9,741 nt of DNA, taken from positions 1 through 9,741 of the forward strand of contig JASHTZ010000780.1 in assembly GCA_030040295.1 (NCBI GenBank), read 5' to 3'. The notes below the pieces were generated by a model. It had not been told where the DNA came from. It ran no database searches and worked only from the letters and a program-made list of their open reading frames with translations. Source of the stretch: Terriglobia bacterium. Its GTDB lineage: Bacteria > Acidobacteriota > Terriglobia > UBA7540. Position numbers and translations under genes: made by a program. Positions 1 through 5,863 of this stretch are shown in pieces. The first letter of the stretch is position 1, and each line of letters begins with the position of its first letter.

Positions 1-1149
1 CACGGATACTTCGTCTATCGCAGCACGCTCCATGTGCCGCTCATCTTTCACTGGCCCGCCCCTGGGGCAGAGCGAAGCACGAAACTGGAAAATCGATTCT
101 CGCCCTCGGTCAGCGCTCCTGCGGGCCTGATCGACGTTGCGCCCACGATTCTGAGCTTCCTGGGAATTTCCTCGCCGCCCGGCTTCTGCGGTCACAGCCT
201 GCTGGAGCTCGCGCAGGGAGGGGAATCCGCGTCCCGCGACGTGTACAGTGAGAGCTCCTACGCGCATGACAAGTTCGGCTGGGCCGTATTGCGCAGCCTG
301 CGCCGGGGAGATTACCAATACATTGACGCGCCTCATCCCGAGCTGTACGACTTGAAGCGCGATCCCGCGGAACTTCACAATCTCTTGCCCGGCGAATCAG
401 CTCTCGCGACGTCTTACCGCGAGCGGCTGCTTGCGCTTGAGGCAACTTACCGTTTGCAGCCATCTTCCACGGCCGGTTCGGCCGTCGCCCCCGGCGCTGC
501 GGAGAGTTTGCGTTCGCTCGGATATCTTGCGATCACTTCTGCGCATCCCGCGCTTGACGATTCGGGCGTCGATCCTAAAGACCGGCTGTTTGAATTCAAG
601 CGCTATCTGCTGGCGGGGCACCTGGCGCGCACCGGCCATGCGGAAGAGGCCGTGGCGGAGTTCCAGGGGATCCTCGCGAATGATCCGCGCAATTTGCCCG
701 CGCATCTCGACTTGGCGCGCTCGCAGATCGGCTTGCATCGCTACCTTGAAGCTGCGAATCAGCTCAAGGCGGCGCTGGCGCTCGACCCTCACAACGTGGA
801 CGCGGAGGAATTGCTCGGCGACGTCTGGCTGGCCGTCGGCGATCTGAATCGCGCCGCGGGGGAGTTCGAGCATCTCCTCACTTTCGCGCCGAATGACTAC
901 GAGGCGCATTTCGGACTCGGCTTGATCGCCGCGCACCACCACGCCAGCGCGGAAGCCTCAAAGCACTTTCGCGCCGCGCTTGCCGCGAATCCACGCTCCG
1001 CCGAAGCGCATTACCAACTCGGCCTGCTCGCGGAAGGTGAGGGCCAGAAGGCGGATGCGGCGCAGGAGTTCCAAACGGCATTGCAGCTTAACCCCAAGTA
1101 CCTCGATGCCCGCCGCGAGCTTGCGAAATTGAATCCGACGGAACACTGA
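1..1149 (+). CDS. Sulfatase-like hydrolase with C-terminal TPR repeats (5'-truncated by the window edge)
   Basis: The frame is open from base 1, so the true start lies outside the window; an in-frame GTG at 34 is internal. The first residues (HGYFVYRSTLHVPLIFHWP) match the alkaline-phosphatase-superfamily sulfatase segment that follows the metal-binding Asp-His. Also typical are DVAPTILSFLGI (about residues 45-56) and the closing ELYDLKRDPAELHNLL block (about 114-129). After a linker, residues about 195-375 form roughly five TPR units, recognisable by recurring A-E-F...L..DP spacing. Family knowledge: these enzymes hydrolyse sulfate or phosphate esters using a formylglycine made from a Cys/Ser in the N-terminal half. 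That half, and any signal peptide, is not visible, so catalytic competence and location cannot be judged. TPRs usually mediate protein contacts. The substrate is unknown; a phosphotransferase or phosphodiesterase of the same fold is the main alternative. The gene converges on the PLD-like gene with a 54-nt gap lacking an obvious terminator. Confidence 0.85.
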   Translation, partial: HGYFVYRSTLHVPLIFHWPAPGAERSTKLENRFSPSVSAPAGLIDVAPTILSFLGISSPPGFCGHSLLELAQGGESASRDVYSESSYAHDKFGWAVLRSLRRGDYQYIDAPHPELYDLKRDPAELHNLLPGESALATSYRERLLALEATYRLQPSSTAGSAVAPGAAESLRSLGYLAITSAHPALDDSGVDPKDRLFEFKRYLLAGHLARTGHAEEAVAEFQGILANDPRNLPAHLDLARSQIGLHRYLEAANQLKAALALDPHNVDAEELLGDVWLAVGDLNRAAGEFEHLLTFAPNDYEAHFGLGLIAAHHHASAEASKHFRAALAANPRSAEAHYQLGLLAEGEGQKADAAQEFQTALQLNPKYLDARRELAKLNPTEH

Positions 1150-1203
1150 CGAGTGGCACACCTTTGACTTGGCCAGCCGAGGGTTCGCCTCTCTATATCG
1201 GAG

Positions 1204-2256
1204 TCAGCGGGCCTTGCGGTTTGCCGTGGCCGCTAGTTTGGCTTTGGGCTTCGGCCGCGACGCTGGGGGCGTTGAAGACGTCGGCGCGCTGGCATCCGCG
1301 TTGCAGGGTGTCAGCGGAGTTTTGTCGGCCGTGACGGAAACGCTCGCCTCCGCCCAATCGGAGGTGTAAATGGAATTGAGCCGCTGGAGAATCGCTGTGT
1401 CAGTAAAAAGTATCCCGCACTCGCGGTTCTTGGTGAGCGACACGCAGGTGAAGTTTTCCGAGCCGATAAAGCCCTGGGCGTTTGCCGTCCCGAAATCGGC
1501 CAGGGCCATCTTGGCGTGGATATAGAGAAAGGATTTGCAGACGGCGTCCACGCCTCCGTTTTGGAGATAAGTGACGCCGCGGGCGTTGCCGTTCACCTGG
1601 CCTTCACTGCTGAGCACAGCGGCGATGAAGCGCACCTGCACGCCGCGCTTGGCAGCGGCCACCATGGCACCCAGCGTGCCGGGATCATCGAGTTCTTCAC
1701 AATAGATATCGAGAGTATGTTTGGCGCCGCCGATGAGCGCGGTTAGCCTGGCGCTCGAATTGACCGGGCTCCACACGAGCGACGGCACCTTGGGCGTGAT
1801 CGACTTGTTCGCCCAATCGGCTTCGAACACTGACGCAATTTCCGCGACCTCCGCCGGGACTGTGGTGATAATTCCGAAATCGCGTGTTTGGCCGAAGTAT
1901 TGGGCTGTGAGGTTGAAGCTCATCACGATGGCGCTGGATCCATCAATCACGAAGGCTTTCTCGTGAGTCACTTCGAAAGTCGCCGGTGCAGGCTTGCACT
2001 GAACTCCCGCCTGAGTCAGTTTTTGGATCGCCGGCGTGATGTCCGTTTGCCGCATGCGGGTAGTGAAAGAATTCCAGTTATACAGTACGCGCACTATGAC
2101 CTTGCGCGCCTGGGCCGACTCGAGCGCGGAGATAATCTGCGAATCGGTCAGCTCGTAAATTGTCAGGTCGATGCTCTTGGTCGCGGCGTTCAGGGCTTGG
2201 AGAACTGCGGTGCGGCCGTCGTCAGGTTCGACGATGAGCGTGTGTGTGGACGCCAT
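1204..2256 (-). CDS. Phospholipase D-like protein with two HKD motifs
   Basis: The 350-residue protein carries two PLD active-site motifs. The first is HEKAFVID (H98, K100, D105), followed by the variant S-x-N (S113, N115). The second is HAKMALAD (H247, K249, D254), followed by GSEN (265-268). Both halves therefore look catalytically intact. In this superfamily the two histidines form one active site that cleaves phosphodiester bonds: phospholipid hydrolysis or transfer, cardiolipin synthesis, or nucleic-acid cleavage. There are no N-terminal transmembrane segments of the cardiolipin-synthase kind and no evident signal peptide, so a soluble phosphodiesterase or nuclease is likelier; the substrate cannot be read from sequence. 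The last 40 residues are Pro/Ala/Thr-rich and then basic, ending NRKAR. ATG 2256 is chosen because AAGGAG sits 7 nt upstream; the frame stays open to 2331, but that stretch is repeat sequence. The gene lies 81 nt downstream of the S53 protease gene on the same strand, so co-transcription is plausible. Confidence 0.88.
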   Translation of the reverse strand: MASTHTLIVEPDDGRTAVLQALNAATKSIDLTIYELTDSQIISALESAQARKVIVRVLYNWNSFTTRMRQTDITPAIQKLTQAGVQCKPAPATFEVTHEKAFVIDGSSAIVMSFNLTAQYFGQTRDFGIITTVPAEVAEIASVFEADWANKSITPKVPSLVWSPVNSSARLTALIGGAKHTLDIYCEELDDPGTLGAMVAAAKRGVQVRFIAAVLSSEGQVNGNARGVTYLQNGGVDAVCKSFLYIHAKMALADFGTANAQGFIGSENFTCVSLTKNRECGILFTDTAILQRLNSIYTSDWAEASVSVTADKTPLTPCNADASAPTSSTPPASRPKPKAKLAATANRKAR

Positions 2257-2263
2257 GGCGTTT

Positions 2264-2269
2264 CTCCTT
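2264..2269 (-). promoter_or_regulatory. Ribosome binding site that fixes the PLD-like gene start
   Basis: AAGGAG on the minus strand lies 7 nt before ATG 2256. It supports this start over the 25-codon-longer open frame, whose codons come from the hairpin repeat at 2279-2331. The site is inside a 16-nt string (CAAGGAGAAACGCCAT, 2270-2255) that recurs exactly before the dehydrogenase gene at 5846-5861. Confidence 0.75.
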
Positions 2270-2278
2270 GCAGATTTT

Positions 2279-2331
2279 GTGGCACGGGCATCCTGCCTGT
2301 GACGCGTCCACGGCCAGGATGGCCGTGCCAC
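2279..2331 (-). repeat. Family A hairpin repeat, copy 1 (REP/BIME-like), between S53 and PLD genes
   Basis: Two 23-nt arms (2279-2301 and 2309-2331) are inverted copies of each other at 20 of 23 positions, separated by 7 nt (ACGCGTC). Each arm also folds on its own: CACGGCCA-GGA-TGGCCGTG (2309-2327) is a perfect 8-bp stem, and CACGGGCA-TCC-TGCCTGTG (2283-2301) has one G/T wobble. Read on the minus strand it starts exactly 6 nt after the S53 stop codon and ends 8 nt before the leader of the PLD gene. It is noncoding despite being in frame with the PLD gene. No T-tract follows, so a simple rho-independent terminator is unlikely. Effects on mRNA 3'-end stability or attenuation are possible by analogy with REP elements but not shown. 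Confidence 0.8.
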
Positions 2332-2337
2332 GTCCGT

Positions 2338-3996
2338 CTACCGGCTCTTGCGCTTCTTCTTCCCTGATGATCCGCGAGACGGCGCCGATGCCGTCCCCGT
2401 GGGCGCGGCCGCCAGCGCCTGGAAAATCGCGGCTCCGTTGGGACTACCCCAGCCCGAGCAGGCGTCCCATCCCGCTCCGGCCTGGTAAGCGCCGTTGTTG
2501 CCGCTGGTTATGTCGTGGAACGTCCCGGCTGCGGCGGCGAGTTGTTGGTAAATAGTCGGATTCAAATATCCAACGGAGGACTTCAGTCCAGAGTTGAAGC
2601 GCGCGATCAAGCCGGCCCACAGCGGCGCGACGGCGCTGGTTCCGCCCACCACTGTGTTCGAACCATCGACTTCAACTTGATATCCGGTGTCGGGGTCGGC
2701 GTCGCCCGAAACATCAGGAAGTCCGCGGCCAACGAAACTCCCGGGATTGACCGAGGGCGGCACATTCGCGCCTGACTGCCAGGAGGGAAGCGGGAAAGTG
2801 GCGCTGATTCCCCCGCCCGTCGCACCGTCCGAGGGCTGGTCGTTCCAAACATTCTCGGTGGTGATGGCGCTGCCGCTGGCGATCAGATGAGTTCCGCCGC
2901 AGGCCAGGGCGTAGGGGCTGGAAGCGGGGAAATCGACATGCTGAAGCCCGTCGGTGACGCCGTCCGTCGAGCCATTGTCACCGGCCGCAATGCAAACGCT
3001 CACGCCCACCGCCGCCGCGGATTGCAGGGCGGAGTTGTAGGACTGCAGGGACTGCGAAGTGTATGTGGATTCCGGCCCACCCCAACTGATGGAAATTACC
3101 GACGGGTTGTTTTGCTTGTCGCCCACCGCCTGGTTGATGGCGTCCAGAAATCCTGCGTCGGTGTTCGGCGCGAAATAGACTACGATGTTCGCTCCGGGCG
3201 CAACGGCTCCGGCCACTTCGATGTCCAGCATCACTTCCGTGTCCGGCCCGTTGGTGCTTCCCGTAGGCTGATTCTCTGCGCCGTCCACCGATACGGCTGT
3301 AACCCTGGGGGCAGGCGTAATTCCCAGCGAGTTGAAATAGGAACTCAGGTCGGATTGGGTGAATCCACCCCCAAGCTCGATGATTCCAATAGTCTGTCCC
3401 TGCCCGCTCACTCCGGAAGGGAAGTCGTAGCATTGCGCTACCTGAAGCGGGGTGTAGGAAACAGATTGTGCCGCGGCGCGCGGCTGGGCGGTGCCGCGTG
3501 CAGAGGTTGCCAGGCGAAAGTGCGGGCGCGCGTGCGGCCGGTTGTCGAGCCCGTGCACGCCGAGAATCACTCCCTTGAGCGCGGCGGGAATGAACACCGG
3601 GCCGGTGCGCCCACGATACGCCCCTTGCGGGCTCTCGTAGTGCGCCAGATCCACCTGAAAGGCTTTGCTGAACGCAGCGACCGGCCCGGAAAGCATCATT
3701 GTGCGCGCGCCGCGATTTACGCTTGAGATTTTCAGTTTGTGCGCTCGCGCGAACCTTTGTACCTTCTTCAAATCCTGCGCGTCGGCGCCGTAGCGGGCTT
3801 CATACTGGCTGCGGCTAAGGCGTTCGCCGCTTGCGATCAATCGCTCGAGGGTCTTAACGCCTTTTGGCCGCTTGCGCGCGCGTAACATCACAGTTGCCTG
3901 CACGGGTTCCTTGGGGTCCACAGGCCGCACTCGGGTGGAGCCTGGCGCGGGCTCACGCTCGCTACCGGGAATTGCGACGTATCGTGTTGATGGCAT
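2338..3996 (-). CDS. S53 family serine-carboxyl peptidase (sedolisin; pro-kumamolisin type)
   Basis: This 552-residue protein has the complete layout of a kumamolisin precursor. An activation propeptide (about residues 28-160) runs through LSGPVAAFSKAFQVDL to the RPHARPHF end, and the catalytic domain follows from about 178. The family catalytic residues are visible: Glu254 and Asp258 in TEVMLD, oxyanion Asp340 in AAGDNG, and nucleophile Ser454 in GGTSAVAP. E207 (IIELGGG) and W305 (SISWGGPE) fit the accessory Glu/Trp pair described for kumamolisin. Asp495 (FHDIT) and Asp511 (GWD) match the C-terminal calcium site. S53 enzymes are acid-active endopeptidases matured by propeptide removal. No signal peptide is evident, which as I recall also holds for kumamolisin itself. 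The C-terminus ends in a basic tail, GKKKRKSR. ATG 3996 is preceded by AAGGAGG with a short 4-nt gap. The PLD-like gene follows on the same strand; comM is divergent. Confidence 0.95.
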   Translation of the reverse strand: MPSTRYVAIPGSEREPAPGSTRVRPVDPKEPVQATVMLRARKRPKGVKTLERLIASGERLSRSQYEARYGADAQDLKKVQRFARAHKLKISSVNRGARTMMLSGPVAAFSKAFQVDLAHYESPQGAYRGRTGPVFIPAALKGVILGVHGLDNRPHARPHFRLATSARGTAQPRAAAQSVSYTPLQVAQCYDFPSGVSGQGQTIGIIELGGGFTQSDLSSYFNSLGITPAPRVTAVSVDGAENQPTGSTNGPDTEVMLDIEVAGAVAPGANIVVYFAPNTDAGFLDAINQAVGDKQNNPSVISISWGGPESTYTSQSLQSYNSALQSAAAVGVSVCIAAGDNGSTDGVTDGLQHVDFPASSPYALACGGTHLIASGSAITTENVWNDQPSDGATGGGISATFPLPSWQSGANVPPSVNPGSFVGRGLPDVSGDADPDTGYQVEVDGSNTVVGGTSAVAPLWAGLIARFNSGLKSSVGYLNPTIYQQLAAAAGTFHDITSGNNGAYQAGAGWDACSGWGSPNGAAIFQALAAAPTGTASAPSRGSSGKKKRKSR

Positions 3997-4000
3997 AAAT

Positions 4001-4007
4001 CCTCCTT
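4001..4007 (-). promoter_or_regulatory. Strong Shine-Dalgarno of the S53 peptidase gene
   Basis: AAGGAGG on the minus strand is separated from ATG 3996 by ATTT. This is a near-consensus site with slightly short spacing and supports the chosen start. I found no convincing -10/-35 pair for this gene between 4008 and 4090. Confidence 0.75.
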
Positions 4008-4075
4008 CGATTATTCTGAGGGGTTATGGAATAACATTCTCCCACCGCAGGGAACGGACTGCAATTGGCCTTGGG

Positions 4076-4088
4076 AGGCTCGGAGCCT
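4076..4088. promoter_or_regulatory. Interrupted palindrome in the S53/comM divergent region (possible operator)
   Basis: AGGCTC-G-GAGCCT is a perfect 6-bp dyad with a one-base centre. It lies in the 180-nt region between the divergent S53 and comM genes (3997-4176), about 50 bp upstream of the comM -10 element. A second small dyad, GTTAT-GGA-ATAAC, lies at 4023-4035 nearer the S53 start. Either could bind a dimeric regulator, but no regulator gene is present and the dyads are short enough to arise by chance. Confidence 0.25.
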
Positions 4089-4138
4089 GAACCGTAGCTT
4101 CCGCCGGACACCGTTTTCCTTATACGCGCGACTTGCTC

Positions 4139-4147
4139 TGGTATAAT
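4139..4147 (+). promoter_or_regulatory. Extended -10 promoter of comM
   Basis: TGGTATAAT is a perfect TGnTATAAT extended -10 element. The hexamer 17 nt upstream (CTTATA, 4119-4124) matches the -35 consensus poorly, which is expected for an extended -10 promoter. The inferred transcription start is near 4154, giving a leader of about 22 nt before ATG 4177. This leader contains no recognisable Shine-Dalgarno sequence. Confidence 0.65.
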
Positions 4148-4176
4148 GCCTGCCCTTGCAAGACTGAGTCGTCTTC

Positions 4177-5709
4177 ATGCTCTTCAAAACATTAAGCGCC
4201 GCTGTCTTTGGCATTGATGCCTACCTGGTGGAAGTGGAAGTCGACATCACTGCCGGCCAACCCTTTTTCACTACCGTGGGACTTCCGGACGCCGCGGTGC
4301 GCGAAAGCCGCGAGCGCATCAAATCCGCCATTAAGAACTGCGGTTTGGAATTCCCCTGGCAGAATATCACGGTGAATCTGGCGCCTGCGGACGTCAAGAA
4401 AGAAGGCTCAGGATTCGATCTCGCCATCGCGCTGGGAATTCTGGGCACCACCGGCGCGCTGCTGAAGAGCGAATTGAAAGACATGGTCTTTCTCGGTGAG
4501 TTATCGCTTGACGGCAGCCTGCGGCCCATCAAGGGCGCGCTCTCCATCGCCACCATGGCGCGGCAGAAAGGCTTGCGCAAGCTGGTGCTGCCCCAGGAAA
4601 ACGCCGCGGAAGCCGCCGTTGTGCAGGGCGTGCAGGTCTTCGGGCTTCGCTCCCTGCCAGAAGCGCTGGATTTGATCAACGAGACGCGCGAATTCAAGCC
4701 CACACGCGTCAACACCGGCGAAATGCTGGCGCAGGCGGGGCAATATTCCGTGGATTTTCGCGATGTCAAGGGTCAGCTCCACGCCAAGAGGGCCATTGAG
4801 GTGGCCACTGCGGGCGGGCACAACATCCTGATGATCGGGCCGCCCGGCGCGGGCAAGACGATGCTGGCCAAGCGCATTCCCACCATTTTGCCCCCGCTGA
4901 CTTTTGACGAGGCGATCCAAACCACCAAAATTCACAGCGTGGCAGGAGTCCTGGAAGCGGGAGCGGGCCTGCTGGGCGTGCGGCCGTTTCGCTCGCCTCA
5001 TCACACCATCTCCGACGCGGGACTCATCGGCGGCGGCGTGATGCCGCGCCCCGGCGAGGTCAGCCTGGCGCACAACGGCGTGCTGTTTTTGGACGAACTT
5101 CCGGAATTCCAGCGCAACGTTTTGGAAGTTCTGCGCCAACCCCTGGAAGACGGCATGGTCACCATCGCGCGCGCCGCCATGACGCTTACTTTCCCCGCGC
5201 GCTTCATGCTGGCGGCCGCCATGAATCCCTGCCCGTGCGGATTCTTCAACGACCCATCGCGCGAATGCACCTGCACGCCGCCCATGATTCAGCGCTACGT
5301 TTCGAAAATCTCCGGGCCGCTGCTTGACCGCATCGACATCCACATTGATATGCCCGCCGTGCGTTTTCAGGAATTGAGGCAGGATGCGGGCGGAGAATCT
5401 TCCGACGAGATCCGTGCCCGCGTCATCAAAACGCGCGAGCGGCAGCTCGAACGCTTTCAGGGTGAGAAGATTTACTGTAACTCCCAAATGAGCTCGCGGC
5501 AGATTCGCAAGTACTGCAACATCTCGCCCGATTGTGAGCGGATGCTCGAGAGCGCCATGAACCGCCTGGGTCTTTCCGCCCGCGCCCACGACCGCATCCT
5601 GAAAGTCGCGCGCACCATTGCCGACCTGGGTGGAGCGGAAAACGTCAGCAACGAGCACCTCTCCGAAGCGATTCAATACCGGTCGCTTGATCGGAGTTAT
5701 TGGACGTAA
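4177..5709 (+). CDS. comM: ComM/YifB family Mg-chelatase-like AAA+ ATPase
   Basis: The 510-residue protein is full length for the family. The N-terminal domain (residues 1-170) has the characteristic FFTTVGLPDAAVRESRERI and PADVKKEGSGFDLAIALGIL segments. The AAA+ core carries Walker A GPPGAGKT (221-228), Walker B VLFLDE (302-307) and the GPLLDRIDIH arginine-finger region (380-389). NPCPCG and CTC place four cysteines at 352, 354, 364 and 366, a plausible metal site. The C-terminal Mg-chelatase lid domain covers about 410-506 and ends YRSLDR. Despite its name, this family is not a chelatase: in naturally competent bacteria ComM is a hexameric helicase promoting branch migration during integration of transformed DNA. 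Its role in non-competent bacteria is unclear, and no other competence gene is present here. A perfect extended -10 promoter lies 30 nt upstream. The leader lacks a Shine-Dalgarno sequence and instead has a dyad ending 1 nt before the ATG. A family A hairpin array starts 6 nt after the stop. Confidence 0.96.
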   Translation: MLFKTLSAAVFGIDAYLVEVEVDITAGQPFFTTVGLPDAAVRESRERIKSAIKNCGLEFPWQNITVNLAPADVKKEGSGFDLAIALGILGTTGALLKSELKDMVFLGELSLDGSLRPIKGALSIATMARQKGLRKLVLPQENAAEAAVVQGVQVFGLRSLPEALDLINETREFKPTRVNTGEMLAQAGQYSVDFRDVKGQLHAKRAIEVATAGGHNILMIGPPGAGKTMLAKRIPTILPPLTFDEAIQTTKIHSVAGVLEAGAGLLGVRPFRSPHHTISDAGLIGGGVMPRPGEVSLAHNGVLFLDELPEFQRNVLEVLRQPLEDGMVTIARAAMTLTFPARFMLAAAMNPCPCGFFNDPSRECTCTPPMIQRYVSKISGPLLDRIDIHIDMPAVRFQELRQDAGGESSDEIRARVIKTRERQLERFQGEKIYCNSQMSSRQIRKYCNISPDCERMLESAMNRLGLSARAHDRILKVARTIADLGGAENVSNEHLSEAIQYRSLDRSYWT

Positions 5710-5715
5710 CCTGTT

Positions 5716-5784
5716 GTGGCACGGCCATCTTGGCCGTGTACACGGGCTGGAAGCCCGTGTCACGGCGGGCAAGATGCCCGCGCG
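5716..5784 (+). repeat. Family A hairpin repeat, copy 2: three tandem stem-loops after comM
   Basis: Three consecutive perfect stem-loops with 3-nt loops: CACGGCCA-TCT-TGGCCGTG (5720-5738, 8 bp); ACACGGGCT and AGCCCGTGT around GGA (5740-5760, 9 bp); and GCGGGCA-AGA-TGCCCGC (5765-5781, 7 bp). The first 23 nt (5716-5738) match copy 1 at 22 of 23 positions (2331-2309 read on the minus strand). As in copy 1, they begin exactly 6 nt after the stop codon of the upstream gene. The third hairpin is an inverted relative of the first. No T-run follows, so intrinsic termination is not supported. The rest of the comM-dehydrogenase gap (5785-5845) holds only small dyads such as AAAAC-TT-GTTTT at 5802-5813. 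Confidence 0.8.
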
Positions 5785-5846
5785 ATTTCTCGCACTATCA
5801 CAAAACTTGTTTTCCGCAGGCACTTTCGCGGACTTAATTTGAGATC

Positions 5847-5852
5847 AAGGAG
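5847..5852 (+). promoter_or_regulatory. Ribosome binding site of the hydroxyacid dehydrogenase gene
   Basis: AAGGAG lies 11 nt before ATG 5864, a long spacing. It is part of the 16-nt string CAAGGAGAAACGCCAT (5846-5861) that is identical to the leader of the PLD-like gene. There the ATG is formed at the end of the string, whereas here the start codon lies 2 nt beyond it. No clear separate promoter is visible, so transcription may come from comM readthrough. Confidence 0.6.
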
Positions 5853-5863
5853 AAACGCCATCA

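Noticed and set aside
2257..2331. Longer PLD-like protein starting at 2331
   Set aside because: The extra codons are the family A hairpin repeat, and a well-spaced AAGGAG precedes ATG 2256.
2887..3726. Plus-strand open frame (279 codons) antisense to the S53 peptidase
   Set aside because: The minus strand encodes an intact S53 enzyme here; the antisense product is Arg/Gly-rich with no family features and no ribosome site.
1204..3996. Known anti-phage defence operon (PLD nuclease with protease)
   Set aside because: No helicase, methyltransferase, sensor or other defence gene is adjacent, and S53 peptidases are not established defence effectors; the pair is reported only as a curiosity.
5716..5784. 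Short CRISPR-like array or rho-independent terminator after comM
   Set aside because: The three units are individual palindromes of differing sequence without spacers, and no T-tract follows any stem.
4501..5823. Long minus-strand open frame (440 codons) antisense to comM
   Set aside because: The plus-strand frame gives a complete ComM protein with all motifs; the antisense translation has no recognisable domain and is a GC-rich shadow that runs into the family A repeat.
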